This document shows positions 24,492 to 35,504 of a DNA stretch of 64,000 nucleotides, in pieces. This DNA comes from Apostichopus japonicus (taxonomy: Eukaryota > Echinodermata > Holothuroidea > Aspidochirotida > Stichopodidae), in NCBI RefSeq assembly GCF_037975245.1, contig NC_092567.1, positions 4,968,214-5,032,213 on the forward strand, read 5' to 3'. The notes under the pieces were generated by a model, which did no database searches, had not been told where the DNA came from, and saw nothing but the letters and a program-made list of their open reading frames with translations. The stretch's first letter is position 1, and each line of letters starts with the position of its first letter. Both the position numbers and the translations under genes were made by a program.

Positions 24492-25212
24492 TTATATTTA
24501 TATAAATATTTATATTTATATATATATATACATACTAATATATAAATACATGCTCTGTTCAAGGGTACCAAAATGGGGTAAAATACCCATTCCAAGTGCA
24601 ATTGATTCAACCAAAATGCTGTCTTTAAAACTTTGTTGTTTACCAAACATTAGATTAGAAAAAAAGGTAGTCATAGGATACTTTTTAAATCTGGTCATAC
24701 AAAAGGGTTAAAACTAGCGAAGCTAGCTTAAACTCTTTTTAGGGTATAGTGCAATTTTCATAATTCCAGTTAAAAGATATGCAAGTTTGAGTCGCTCTCA
24801 AAAGCCCACCAAAGTCTGATCTCGTTGGTGGTATTGGGGTGGGGCATATAATTGTCAAGCTCTTAATTTTAATGGAAAGTTTAATCTGAATACTGTTTCC
24901 CCTTATTCTCTTCTTTAGATTGGCACAAACATACCAGACTTTCTGGAAAACATGCAGCAGTTGCAGCCGTTTATGTTGGCCTTAGGGGAAAGGGAATGCG
25001 CAGAACAAGTCTTTGTTGTCGTGGCAGGGAAGAACATTTCATTTGGCAACAGCCTTCTGAAGGCCTTAGATATATGTCTTAAAGTTATATACGTTTGGAC
25101 ATGGACTACCCATGGGAGTGTCAAAACACCTGGGATTTTATTCAAAAATGTATTTATGGACTGGGTGAGGGAAAGGGTAAGAGCACCTCTGCCCCAAGTG
25201 TTACCCTGCTGA
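20087..25212 (+). CDS. SAMD3-like family protein encoded inside the transposon
   Basis: Well-supported exons: 21503-21639, 21945-22029, 22264-22451, 23036-23183, 23982-24121 and 24919-25212 (TGA at 25210). Recognisable pieces are YGKYPKSDVKLAMAKAIV, AADIRDNKQKKFSDILKEYP, QDFKILFPEACDALFMKW, IAIQVLPLLFPPG and SLLKALDICLKVIYVW. Their order and wording match my recollection of the proteins annotated as sterile alpha motif domain-containing protein 3-like in fish and invertebrates: a paired R-K-L/YP-AK-IV module, then a yPrL-DF-lfP segment, then an LP-ll-P and vlKalDvcfk tail. Phases agree at every join except 22029/22264, which needs one extra base, so a small exon was missed or the gene is damaged there. 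A first exon at 20087-20150 (MEFVEEKHVEWGLGTFV, donor GTAAAA) is plausible; the piece linking it to 21503, expected to hold any SAM domain, was not resolved. The molecular function of this family is not established. Confidence 0.68.
24171..24255. repeat. (TA)n microsatellite in an intron
   Basis: About 80 bases of TA dinucleotides just after the 24121 exon of the SAMD3-like gene. A second, interrupted TA tract lies at about 24458-24532 in the same intron. The Ile/Tyr open frames over them are artefacts. Confidence 0.95.
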
Positions 25213-26541
25213 AGAACTTTTTGGCCAAGGTGTAATATTCTTTATGGTAGATATTCATTCATTTACTTCAGTTGTTTTCTATCGATGTCGATGAGTTATT
25301 AAGGTTAAATGGTCATACTGAAAACCTTGTAATAAGGCTAACACAACTGCAGCAACTTACGTTTTCTCGTTTCTTGTGCAAGGTTGTCTAAATTATTTAT
25401 AGTAAATGTCAACATTTGTGGCTTACCAACATAAGCCTAACCTTCAAAAACTTCAACCAATCTAATAGGACTATCAGTTCCTTTGTGGCAAGAAATCACA
25501 AATCATTTTAGGCTATCTGGTCTACCTTTGCTTGTTAAATGAGACACTTATTCTTTTAATTGGTTTATTTTGTCCACTGAGCATTACACTTCCTTGCAAC
25601 GATTATAAAGTTTCAAGAGTTTTTAGAAGGGAGTCAGATCATCCTCTGTGGTGAGCCTGTAACATTTGCAATGTCTTATCAGTTATGGTATTTACCTTTT
25701 GTTATCCATTTCATAATTGTCATAGCTTCTTGCTGGAAACACACCTTGGTTTACTTTGGCTGCTGAATAGCATCTTGCAGTTTAGAAGTCCTCTTACTGA
25801 AAAAATCCTTTTAACTAGTTCTTGGAAATTTGTTTTCTCTTTTTCTTCTCTATTTTTGTTATCTGAAGTAACTGTTTAACTATTTATTCGTATGGTTTCG
25901 TATTATAAAATTTTAATCTCATCTTTAGAAGTGTTTAAATCCTTGCAATAGGCTGAAGTAATATATACAAAGATCTCTGTACATGAAACCTGTGTGTTTA
26001 CAGCATAATTAAAAAAAGTAAATATCACTTCAACTTCAATCATCTCCTTCTGTTGGGGAGATTATTGTTTTTGCTTAACATGGAAGTCAAAGGTCAGCAA
26101 AGGTCAAGGCATAGGTCAAGGCATAATAACACACATAATGACACCATGTTAACACTATCTCTAGAAGTCAAAGGAAAATTGAAGTTAAATAGCAGTTTAG
26201 TCAGACATTTCAGTACCTAGCAATTTCTTTTAAATAGCATAACACTTCAAACTTCCATATAATGCTTGATATCCTAACATACACTTCATCGAATTTAAGG
26301 CTATGCCTACAGTTTGGAACTCCAAAATTGTATTTTCCAAGAAACATCAGTTCTTGAGGTATAATTTGTGGCCAAAACTGAACTAGTTGGAGAGTTGGTA
26401 TATTTTTTGTGTAGGTTTGTATGTTCAGGAAACGATATTTGGGGATCCCTTTGTGTGTAGATGATTTGTTGTTACTATAATTATTAATTGGTTTTATATC
26501 CTGTAGTTATGTACTTTGCGTAATAAGTTATATATTGTAAA

Positions 26542-26547
26542 AATAAA
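26542..26547 (+). terminator. Candidate poly(A) signal AATAAA near transposon right end
   Basis: AATAAA in TATTGTAAAAATAAATATAT lies about 1.3 kb after the stop at 25212 and 280 bases inside the transposon's right end. If used, the whole transcription unit is contained in the element. No gene was found in the intervening 25213-26541. Confidence 0.4.
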
Positions 26548-26826
26548 TATATGAAGACTTTATCCTGACCCTCATTTGAATCATTGTGTTATCTTTGGAT
26601 TATCAATTTGAACCAAGATAGAATCAGTGTGAACCAGAATTACATCAATGTGAACCGGAATGTAGTCATCCTATCAATAAACAGTTTGAACCGGAATCGG
26701 ATCATTTTATTTGAACCAAGTCTTCGGATCATTTTGAACCGGCTTGGTTGGGTGCCCGATTGATCCAGTGTTTGGTTCATATTTGATCCGTTTCTGATCA
26801 TATCTGAACCGGGAATTTTAAGAGTG

Positions 26827-27070
26827 TATCATTCCGCCCCCCCCCCCCCGCTCCGCAAGTCAGAAAAACCCTTTTTCATTTCCAAATGAGAAAAAATCTC
26901 ATTTGGAGCACCAAATTGCATTTAAGGCCAGGTGAAAATGCAAAATTCTTTACAAAATGGAGTGGGAGTTGAAGTGTGCTATATTGCACCAAATTGCATC
27001 TGAGGCCACCTGGAAATGCCAAAAAAATCCAAAGGGGAGGGGGACACCCCCTCCCTTAGACCCCTCGTAT
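26827..27070 (-). mobile_element. Outer hAT MITE, right remnant
   Basis: Continues the MITE interrupted at 19843: TATCATTCCGCCCC, CGCAAGTCAGAAAA, CTCATTTGGAGCACCAAATT, GGCCACCTGGAAATGC and GGGGAGGGGGACACCCCCTC. All match 34786-35060 in reverse complement. The distal end fades near CCTCGTATCTACC and lacks a clean terminus. Confidence 0.82.
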
Positions 27071-27274
27071 CTACCTTCGTTTTCATAACTTACTATATAA
27101 ATATTAACATCTTTTCACAGCTAACCTACCTTTCGTAATCAGGAACTTGCTTGCCTATTGTTATAGCTATTTACTTGGCCTGTACCATAAACTAAATTTG
27201 TAACGTACTTTACTACCGTTGTATGACAGTCACTGTTTACACAACAAACAAATACAAAGATCGTGTAAAGGTAA

Positions 27275-27371
27275 GTTGGTCTGACGTTTCGATCCTATAG
27301 CAGGATCGAAATGACCACTTGTCATTTAGCCTCTGAAGTAGATCCTGTTAGGATCAAAACGTCAGACCAAC
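27275..27371. repeat. Inverted repeat GTTGGTCTGACGTTTCGATC
   Basis: A 23-base arm at 27275-27297 (ending GATCCTA) is repeated in reverse complement at 27349-27371 with two mismatches. Between them lie two further complementary GATCCT/AGGATC words. It resembles a small fold-back repeat or the core of a miniature element. Confidence 0.75.
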
Positions 27372-27799
27372 ATAATTTTAAACATTTTCTTACACAAGCT
27401 CTCTAGTGGATAAGCAGTTTATTAACAGTTTTATTTTATTTTAAATATAAAGATTATAAGAAGTTTGCCCCGTGATATCGTACTTAGTTGATACTATCAT
27501 TATTACGATATATGACTAGATATCTTTTTAAGATTGAAGATAAGATGTTTTAGTTCCATTACGTATTAAATCATCTGGTATTAAAAAGACGGATAACAAG
27601 ATGCATTTTTTTTTTCAAAAAGAGGGACATATTTTAGATGCGTCCCAATGAACTTCTTAGGGTACCTGTAAAGGGCAATTAAGATACAAATATATTGTCC
27701 CTAATAATTGGCCTTTCCTAAAACAGATAACGAAATAATATTCTGAAGCTAACAGCACCTTATATGTTTCATTCTGTTTATATAAACGGCATATGATAA
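27372..27799. other. No recognisable feature
   Basis: AT-rich sequence without repeats, RNA gene signatures or supported coding frames. Confidence 0.5.
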
Positions 27800-27975
27800 T
27801 ACTTGATACGGTTCCCGGACAACTCCCCACTGGACGAATTCCCCTGACGATTACCCCCCCCCCCCCCCCTCGGAGAATTCCCACTCCGCACAATTCCCAA
27901 CTATGACAACTTCCCCCGGACAACCCCCCCCCCCGGCCCAGACAAATTCACCAGGACAATCCCCTCCTTGGAAAT
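27800..27975 (-). repeat. GGACAATTCCCC-type minisatellite, copy 1
   Basis: Degenerate units of about 15-18 bases built on CCGGACAAC, GACGAATTCCCC and GGACAATCCCC, with C runs of up to 18. The same array appears in the opposite orientation at 32100-32385. Pro-Asp-Asn-rich frames across it come from the repeat. Confidence 0.75.
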
Positions 27976-28274
27976 TCGACGATTGATGGGCAGCCGATGT
28001 AGGCAGGGTTTAGGCTTTTAGTTCATTAAAAATGGAAGTGAACCTAGAACTAACTGCAACAGGAGATTTCCTTTTTTTCATATTGTTGTCGTGTCCCCAC
28101 TGAATATTATATCCAATTAATATGAATTCAAAATGGACGCAAACGATTATTTTGAGGCTCTGTAACAGCTCATTAACGATTGGTTTTACACCCTCAACAT
28201 ATATTACAGGAAGATAGAAACATGACCACAAACAATCAAAATAGCTTATTGAAAATACACATTGACGTACCTAC

Positions 28275-28842
28275 ATTCCTGTCAACTCTCCCGGTTTTAC
28301 CGGGATACTCCCGGTTTTACCGGGATACTCCCGGTTTTTACCAGAATCTCCCGGCCTCCCGGTTTCATATTCTATTCTCCCGGTTTTTTTAAGTTCTACA
28401 CTTGCGACATTTCTGAAAATAGCCAACAATTAGTCCTATGCTTAGTAAATCCCCACAGTAACTCTGAACAGGAAAGGCTATTCAGTGTAGTTCGCAAGAA
28501 CAAGACAGACTGCAGTCGGTCAAGTCTCAAGCTTGATGGGACTCTATCTAGCATACTAGCCATGAAGTCACAGTACCCAGAGTCCACTGTTCCCTGTTTC
28601 AAATGGAAGCCTACTAAAGAAACCCTGTAGAAAGCGAAGCGAGCTGCTGTAAACTACAACAAGAAACACTGATTGGATGATTCTCTCATTGTATTGCATA
28701 AGAAGACTATACTTATTTAGGAGTATTTATATCATTTCAGTTGAAAATTACCAACCTCCCTATCTTCCCCTTGTTCTCCCTGTTTTTTGGCCCAGAAAAA
28801 TGTTATTCTCCCTATTTTGGAGTCAAACAGGTTGACAGGTTT
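28275..28842 (+). mobile_element. Decayed hAT element, transposase C-terminus end
   Basis: Begins near CCTGTCAACTCTCCCGG (28278) and ends near CAGGTTGACAGG (28839), complementary over nine bases, with GTACCTAC (28267) and GTACCTAT (28843) as likely target duplications. Inside are three tandem units of CTCCCGGTTTTACCGGGATA (28288-28345), the transposase remnant at 28390-28671, and the tail shared with 1917-2062. The boundary is approximate because the duplication is one base off perfect and not flush with the inverted repeat. Confidence 0.6.
28390..28671 (+). pseudogene. hAT transposase dimerisation-domain remnant
   Basis: Translation gives NPHSNSEQERLFSVVRKNKT, then RSSLKLDGTLSSILAMK. This fits the C-terminal dimerisation domain of hAT transposases, in which a P-H-S-N-x-E-R-x-F-S core is followed by a KNKT and a conserved SL-x-L helix. 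An in-frame TAG at 28628-28630 interrupts ETL-stop-KAKRAAVNYNKKH; the original stop is probably the TGA at 28669-28671. Only the end of the protein remains: no DDE catalytic region or zinc finger is visible upstream, so this is a dead fragment. Confidence 0.78.
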
Positions 28843-29739
28843 GTACCTATAACGTCAAAACCTAGATATGACTCAATGTGACGTCATCAAAACTAAAAAA
28901 TGAGGCCGATTCAACGAAATCAGGCTGTTTTAAGCAGAGACGATATGATATTACATTTAGTGTGGTCAATGGTTAAATCCAGATTTGAAAAAATGTCGCG
29001 CTACGTGCGATTATCTTTTCTGGCATTACAGCTTTAATATACTGTAGTATGGTAGTTCTTTATGCAGCTTCAGTGATTTACTTTGAGAACGCGAACTAAT
29101 AGTAGACTTCAATTCTTTGTAGTAGCGTATTGGGCATTAATGGCGATCGGGGGGGGGGGGGGGCAAACTTCGCCCCATGTCAACAGCTTTAGTTCAGTTT
29201 ATACGGGCCCAAACCACATTTGGGCGCCCCTATACCATTGCGCCCCCTAACTATGCCACTGGTTCTTTGCTAGGCTATCCTTTCAAATAGCATGTAAAAC
29301 AGATACCACAAAGATGATAAACAGTATAATAGTCTACTTGATACTGTTGAATAAACAAACACCATCAGTATTTTTTTCACGCCCCTGACTTACTGAAGTA
29401 TGCTACTGTTGAATGCATCATCAAGGCGTGTGCAGAGATGGGGGAGTGCTTGAAACTGTTCGCTAAATAATGAAGACACTTTACTACAAAAAAATGGCAA
29501 AATATTGCACCAGTTTGCATGTAAGCACACTTCCTTATTAACATATCTCACTACATTTCATCACATGTTGGACCCAACTCCCTCTCTGGAAATTTCTGAC
29601 CGTAACACAACATAAATGTTACGGGCCGGGAATGTAGTGTAGCTGGCTATAATGCATAACAAGAGTCTAGAGCTTCGTGATTCATTGCCTTTGGATCTGA
29701 AGCCAGATATAATTGTTTGACCTACCTCTGTTGACCTAA
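28843..29739. other. No gene found
   Basis: Contains a poly-G run at 29149-29163 beside GGCAAACTTCGCCCC, typical of the hAT-like ends in this window, and TATGCCACTGG near 29254. No coding frame could be supported. Confidence 0.5.
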
Positions 29740-30510
29740 GGTGACATTTGACTTTAACCAAAAACAATAGGAATCATCTGTTCACTATGGGTAATCCACC
29801 GCCGAAGTATTATAACGATCTGAACTTGCGTCATCCACTTAGAGTGGTTACAATAGGCGTCACAGACACACACACACACACACACGCACACGCATGCCTG
29901 CACATCTTCCTTTTGCCTCTGGCAAGGAATCAAAAAGTGGTTCTGAGCAATTTTCAGCGAAATCACATTTGGCCACGCCCCTCGTGAATATTGATGAGAT
30001 GAAGTAGGTTTATAACCTACACATGTTCCCCATCTCCCACCAATGCCACCAAAGAAGTTTGAACAAAATCGGAAAGACGGTTGCCGAGATATTAGCATTT
30101 AAAGAAATTGTTCGTAGCCCCGCTCACTCAGGAATATTAATGACATTGGAACCACAAACGATAGGGAATACTTACTCACTCTGGGTAATCCACCACCCAA
30201 GTAAGGGAATGATCAAACCTTGCGTCATTGACTAAGAGTGATTACGAGCATCTTTCAACGAAATTACATTTGGCTCCGCCCCTCGGCACCTCCCACCAAT
30301 GCCACTAAACAAGTATGAACAAAATCGGCCATTCGGTTGCCGAGATAAGGAGTCCGTCTACTTATGAATATTAATGAGATTGGCCCCCAAAAACGATAGG
30401 GATCATCTACTCACTATTGGTAACATACCCACCAAGTATATGAGACCGATCGCATCTTGCATCAGTTATCGTGATTACAACTGGCGTCACTAAAACAAAG
30501 ACAGACACAC
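29740..30510 (+). repeat. Imperfect tandem repeat, units of about 235-395 bases
   Basis: Three diverged units start near 29757, 30152 and 30387 with CCAAAAACAATAGG or close variants. They share CACTATGGGTAATCCACC-like words, CGTCAT with AGAGTG, CCTCCCACCAATGCCAC, GAACAAAATCGG and GGTTGCCGAGAT. Unit 1 is longer because it holds a (CA)n tract at 29868-29884 and extra sequence. Confidence 0.75.
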
Positions 30511-30853
30511 ACATGCGTGACTGCGAAGTGGGCAGAAAATGTTAAGGTAATCCAGCTAACATGCATGTGGAAAGAGTAAATAATTCTCACAGCAACAATG
30601 CGGCTAGTGCGCGCGAAGCGAGCCAAATCTATTTTCCACAAATTTACTAACTTGACGCCCAAAATATTTTCATAGTAGCTATAGTATACACAATGCACGC
30701 GAAACAAAAAAGTGTTTTGGTACTTTGTCTCCCAAAATACAGTCGTATTGCTATTTAAGCTTTTCAATCCAACGGTGTTCGTATGTTTTACTACATTGCA
30801 AAATTATTACATTGGTAGCGTGACAGGACGAAAGTGGTAATTCAGATCTATAT

Positions 30854-31837
30854 TGTTACGCCCTGGGTTGTTCGGGATGCGTGTACCCCGTATTTCGAGC
30901 ACGCCCAGGGCTACTAAGAATATGTTTTCCCGTTTTGTTTGAATAATTTACCCTGCGATTTGTTGTCCATTCATTCACCATTCCATTTACTTTTGTTTTA
31001 TTATGCAGGTCTCTTTCGCTCTCCCCGTCGTCTGCCATCACCAGCATTCCAGGCATTCGCTCTTTTATTACACGAGTTGTTCTGTTTAGCGTGTATCTAT
31101 TTTACTATCACTTGCTCTCTTAACCTTGTTTAATTAAGACGTTGTTTTTCTTATGTATTTTGTATTGTGGAAACTGAATTTATTTCGTTGAAGTTCGGGC
31201 AGAGAACTGGAGACCAGCGGTGAGCAGCACGGCAATTACAGTATAGTATTATTTTAAAGGCAAGGTTCATTTATTTTAGAGAGCGGGTCCGGGAGTGAAG
31301 GCTGACTACGGGCGCCATTCCTTTTGTATAATATAACTAAAAAGTTCCCGTCCTGGTTGGCTTCGTTGCATTTTTAGACTCCGGAGGTAGGGTCAAATTA
31401 GGGCTCTCCCCGGAGGTATTGCAGAAGTTAATCGGGGCGAGACCACATTAGGCAGTATTAGTTCAGTCTGCCGTTGGCGCCCCGTGTCGGGTATTCACTC
31501 TCGTGATTCTTAAGAGCCGTGCTGCCCACGCCCTGGTATGTAGTGTATTTGTTATTTATTTAAACTTAATCTCTGCCCGTTGTTTGCTTTAATATTTGTA
31601 TACGGCAGAAAGTCACTGCCTTATTTTTGTTAAGTGTATGTTTAAAGTTAAGCTATTAAATTGTTGATTTGAGACCCAGTTCTCTTTAACTATATTCTTC
31701 TCTCTTTTTTTTGTGTATTGGTTCAAGCCCTGCTAGCATAAGTCTTCGCCTCCCCCCTTCCCCTGCCCTGACATCAGGTGGCCTCCAGCTGCCTGATTTC
31801 CCACGCTACCGCTCGGCCGGGGTACAGGGGTGTTACA
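30854..31837 (+). mobile_element. Probable solo LTR (Gypsy-like), 984 bases
   Basis: Starts TGTTACGCCCTGG and ends CAGGGGTGTTACA, giving TG...CA termini with an imperfect inverted repeat, and is flanked by ATAT on both sides (30850-30853 and 31838-31841). Length and a 4-base duplication suit an LTR retrotransposon. No primer-binding site, gag or pol follows, so it is read as a solo LTR. The family assignment is a guess from termini alone. Confidence 0.55.
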
Positions 31838-32099
31838 ATATGTAAGTAGACCAAAGTAAACCCATATCTCACACCTGTATGTGGAATAATGAAGCAAAAT
31901 TCACTCTCTACAGGGCAGCCTTGGTTAACACACAGAAAACGGAAATAAATCAATATATCCGCACAAAGATACACATTGTTCGTATCAGTAACCTCGCGAT
32001 TATCTTTTTCTCAGGTGAGTTGGGCCTGTTGGTTGTGCTACTATAAAACACTATCGTACACACGCACAGTTTCTATTGGTAAGTAGCGTTATAAAATCA
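31838..32099. other. No recognisable feature
   Basis: No repeats or coding signals were identified. Confidence 0.5.
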
Positions 32100-32385
32100 T
32101 CCCAATTGGGTTCTCCCGATTGACAATTATCTGTGGGCCAACTGTCCGGGGGAAATTGCCCGGAAGGGAATTGTCCCGGAGGGTAATTATCCGAGGGTAA
32201 TTGTCCGGTGGGGAGTCGACTGTTGAAGGCATAGTGGAAAGGATTTGTCCGGGGGGGGGGGGGTTTCTGGGATTGGAATTGTCCGGGTTGTAATTATCTG
32301 GGTGGGAATTGTCCGGGGGTACTTGTCCAGAGAGGTAATTCTCCGGGGGGTAATTGTCCAGGGAGAGTTGTCCGGTCACCCTTGA
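32100..32385 (+). repeat. GGTAATTGTCCGGGG minisatellite, copy 2
   Basis: About fourteen degenerate units around GTAATTGTCCGGGGG, reverse complement to the array at 27800-27975. The minus-strand frame reads repeats of Pro-Pro-Asp-Asn-Tyr but has no start or gene context. Confidence 0.85.
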
Positions 32386-34570
32386 TACACAAAATCAGCA
32401 AAAGCCACATACACGGATGTCGTGTATGGAAGGTAAATGTTACATCCAGTCTGCATATGTGATCAAATTCCAAATAACTATAGAACAACTGTGGACAAAT
32501 ACGTGTCATTGAAGTGCGCGGTGAAGGTGAAATTTAGTTAGTTGTTGATATTCAATGGAGGGGTCTTTATTACCGCAACCTTTTTGACGTTATTTCGGTC
32601 ACGAATATATGAGTTCGGCGTAGACCAAAGGTTGGATATATTTCTTAACAGTACTCTAACTAGCAATCGCCTGACATATAGCTAAGAAGTTAGGTCTACA
32701 CCATCACATATTATCCGGACAACCAAGCTCATTAACGGTTGTCAAAGAACGACTCACGCATGTTCCGGACCTGACAGAGAATACCTGGCCTGGACACTGA
32801 TTGGTCATCTTGAACAACATGGTAACGTTACTGTATCCTCGTCATAGAAATTGAATTAGGAAGAATGCTGACACAGTTTATCGCCGCTTGTTTAAGCAGT
32901 GAAGCCTTGAAATATAATGAAGGCGCTTTGCAGTGTACGCCAAAATGCCAGATCATTTGTAAGACTGAATTTGATTTTACCCGTTTTTCGAAAGAGTGTA
33001 CTTTGCACAACAGAGACATGTTATTGCGACCAGAGTGTTAAGTACTATAAATACTCCTGACGTAAGAACCAACTTTGAAAACATTTTTTTCTCTCCTCAA
33101 ATGACTCGAGTAAGTGGAGTGTTTGTGCAACTTTCATTGTATGGAAAGTGTCATTTCCGGTATCTGAGAGGCATATGGCAAACATTTGATCCTGCTTGTA
33201 TTATTTTAGTGATCCACTCAAATAGTGTCATAGTTGTCCCTGAAAAATGCCGTGAAAAAGCATCATGCCTCCGTCCTCCCCACCCCGTTACAACACACAC
33301 CTATAGCCTTAGTGTAATACTTCCATATTAGCCTGTGCATGTAGTTTCCAGTTTAACGTTGCAAAGTGGGTATAGTAACCTATTTTCCTAGTATTACATT
33401 GTAAGTGATAAGCCCAGGACATCATACCCGTCATCTCATGTTATTCTGGCATGTTGATCTATCGTTACGGATACAGCTTTAAGTAAAATGAGGTGTTAAC
33501 ATTTTTGTCATTAGGCTTTAGTCATATCGCATCCGTAGCCGGTCTAGGGCCTAGGCTAACTATATCCAGGGTCCAGTGAATATTAATACAGCTGCTGAGC
33601 AGACGACGCTACTAAAGTTATAAGATACCTATGTAATTGCTTCTACTATCGCTTCCTAAGAATTACATAGGAACTACAGACTACTGCCACATTTTTGGCA
33701 TCCAAATGCGGCACACGATATCACCATTTCGAGTGATTAATGTCAACTTATCACTTTAGTTATGTCAAAGACTTAGTGTTTGTATTACGCTCCGTTATTG
33801 TCTTCTCGTACAAGCAAAGCGCCACTAGAGTGGCTTCGGTATATATCGCATGACGTCATTCTCCCTACTTCAAATTCTATGATCCTCGCCTAGTTAGCGA
33901 AATTTTACGAACATACGGTGATTTACACCGAAGGCCTGATGCATGATTAATCTAACGAATACAATGTAGAACTAGTCTATTATTGAGCAAATGTAACACC
34001 CTCCGGTGTATTAAAAAATCCTTGGTCGATTTCCTGGCCCTGATTCATAATTCAAGACATGTGATATACGCCATATAGGCCTGCGTACAGAGCAGCTAGC
34101 TGTGGAAACTGTGACTGTGTAGTGTGTATTATATAATACCATACCATTACGGGTCAGCTGTTTGTGCAAATAACACCGATCCCGAGTCGCTGCGGAAAAA
34201 TACGATTAACATTTGTTGCTGGCGACTTTGTTTGCAAGATGTTTTTTAAATCAAATACGTTCAACTGTTACCTATCTTGTTCAATTCGACAATTTCGAAC
34301 CAAAGTAGAGAATTTTACGTATTGTTTTGAAGAAGTATTCTACTCAGGGGGATCTTTGTTCTTTACGTGTGCCAGTGCAGAATTAACTGTTTGCCGCAAC
34401 AGTTCTTTGCTAATCTGGGTCTGGATTTTTTCCTGCGTGGCCAACCTGTGAGTTTGAGATTGCTATGAAGAGTGTATGTTCAGCCGGCATTCACAAGCTA
34501 GCCATGCGGATGATGGAGAGGGCTAGTTTTCTCAATACATGTAGCGTGCATGCGCACTACAATAACTAGA
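32386..34570. other. No gene supported
   Basis: Non-repetitive AT-rich sequence. Open frames at 32996-33331 and 34164-34451 are 95-111 codons, match nothing I know, and lack clear partner exons. The second has a GTGAGT donor-like word just before its stop and could be an exon, but no acceptor or companion was found. Confidence 0.45.
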
Positions 34571-35140
34571 ACGGTTGTAAATTCTGAATGAAATATCACC
34601 TTCTCCTCCCCTGTCTGGTAGAGATTTCTAGGGTGTATTGGACCTTCTTTCAAAAGCCATTATTCGATTTCTTAATGGATTTTATTGTTTTGTTGGTCTA
34701 CATATATGGTTACTGTCATGGTTGAATCTTAATTTGTTCATTGTTAATAACAACGTTTACAGTGGCGTAGGAAGGTATTTTTGAGTGGGGGGCTGGAGAC
34801 TGATGCCCGGCCTGGGGGAGGGGGTGTCCCCCTCCCCTTTGGATTTTTCTTTTGCATTTCCAGGTGGCCTCAAATGCAATTTGGTGCAATATAGCACACT
34901 TCAACACCCATTCCATTTTGTAAATAATTTTGAATATTCACCTGGCCTTAGATGCAATTTGGTGCTCCAAATGAGTTTTTTTTTCTCATTTGGAAATGAA
35001 AAAGGGGTTTTCTGACTTGCGAAGCGGGGGCCGGGGGGGGGGGGGGCGGAATGATACTTCCGCCCCACCATATTTTTCACTACGCCCTTTAACGTTTATT
35101 TGACTCTGTAGATCAAGGTATTAAAGTTTCCTTTTTTGTT
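34571..35140 (+). repeat. Duplicated segment B, copy 2 (interrupted)
   Basis: Matches 17394-17627 but is split by the hAT MITE at 34760-35090. The left part ends TTAATAACAACGTTTA and the right part resumes AACGTTTATTTGACTCTGTA. Confidence 0.8.
34760..35090 (+). mobile_element. 331-base hAT MITE with exact 8-base TSD
   Basis: Starts CAGTGGCGTAGGAAGG and ends CACTACGCCCTTT, flanked by AACGTTTA at 34752-34759 and 35091-35098. Internal landmarks are GGGGGAGGGGGTGTCCCCCTCC (a fold-back), GGTGGCCTCAAATGC, CTCCAAATGAG and GGGGCGGAATGATACTTCC in inverse. It is the intact relative of the MITE split by the 6,983-base element at 19844-26826. Confidence 0.92.
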
Positions 35141-35504
35141 TAAATGCTTCGTCTTAAACTTAATATAAAAGATCGAGTATATTTCCATAACTTATTTATA
35201 ATTCATAATAATAATAATAATAATACTAATAAAGTAAAGTCTGTATGTTATTGTATGCATTTAATCCCATGTGTTAATTATGACGTACATTCACATTGTA
35301 TCTTAGATATAATGGTAATGTTATGTCTCATTCTTTATACCTTTAATATTGCATTTATCTTATTAAAGGAAGAGTTTTTTAACCAGGGGTCTTTCGGCAA
35401 CCGCACCTAACCTTCATTACCACTCTGCCTAGATAATACCTCTGTAGTGATTACAATGGTATACTGGTATAATTCAGCTATTTCTAACAATCCGTTGTTA
35501 CATC
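35141..35504. other. No gene; short (ATA)n tract
   Basis: Contains an AATAAT microsatellite at about 35205-35232 and otherwise featureless AT-rich DNA. Confidence 0.55.

Larger units (their letters stand above)
19844..26826 (+). mobile_element. 6,983-base TA-flanked transposon carrying a spliced gene
   Basis: The left end reads CACTCTTAGAACTACCGG and the right end, reverse-complemented, reads CACTCTTAAAATTCCCGG. The match continues through GGTTCA and TGATC, followed at both ends by several GAACCG/GGTTCA and GATC words. TA is duplicated at 19842-19843 and 26827-26828. The intact MITE at 34760-35090 supplies the empty site (GGAAGTATCATTCC), in which one TA lies exactly at the junction. Inside are a promoter-like region, a SAMD3-like gene and an AATAAA; no recognised transposase was seen. 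TA duplication occurs in Tc1/mariner and some other superfamilies, but the ends do not identify one. The element is either a non-autonomous carrier of a host gene or a transposon whose own protein is the SAMD3-like product. Confidence 0.85.

Noticed and set aside
32089-32509. Pro-Asp-Asn-Tyr repeat proteins on the minus strand
   Set aside because: Pure translation of the GGTAATTGTCCGGGG minisatellite.
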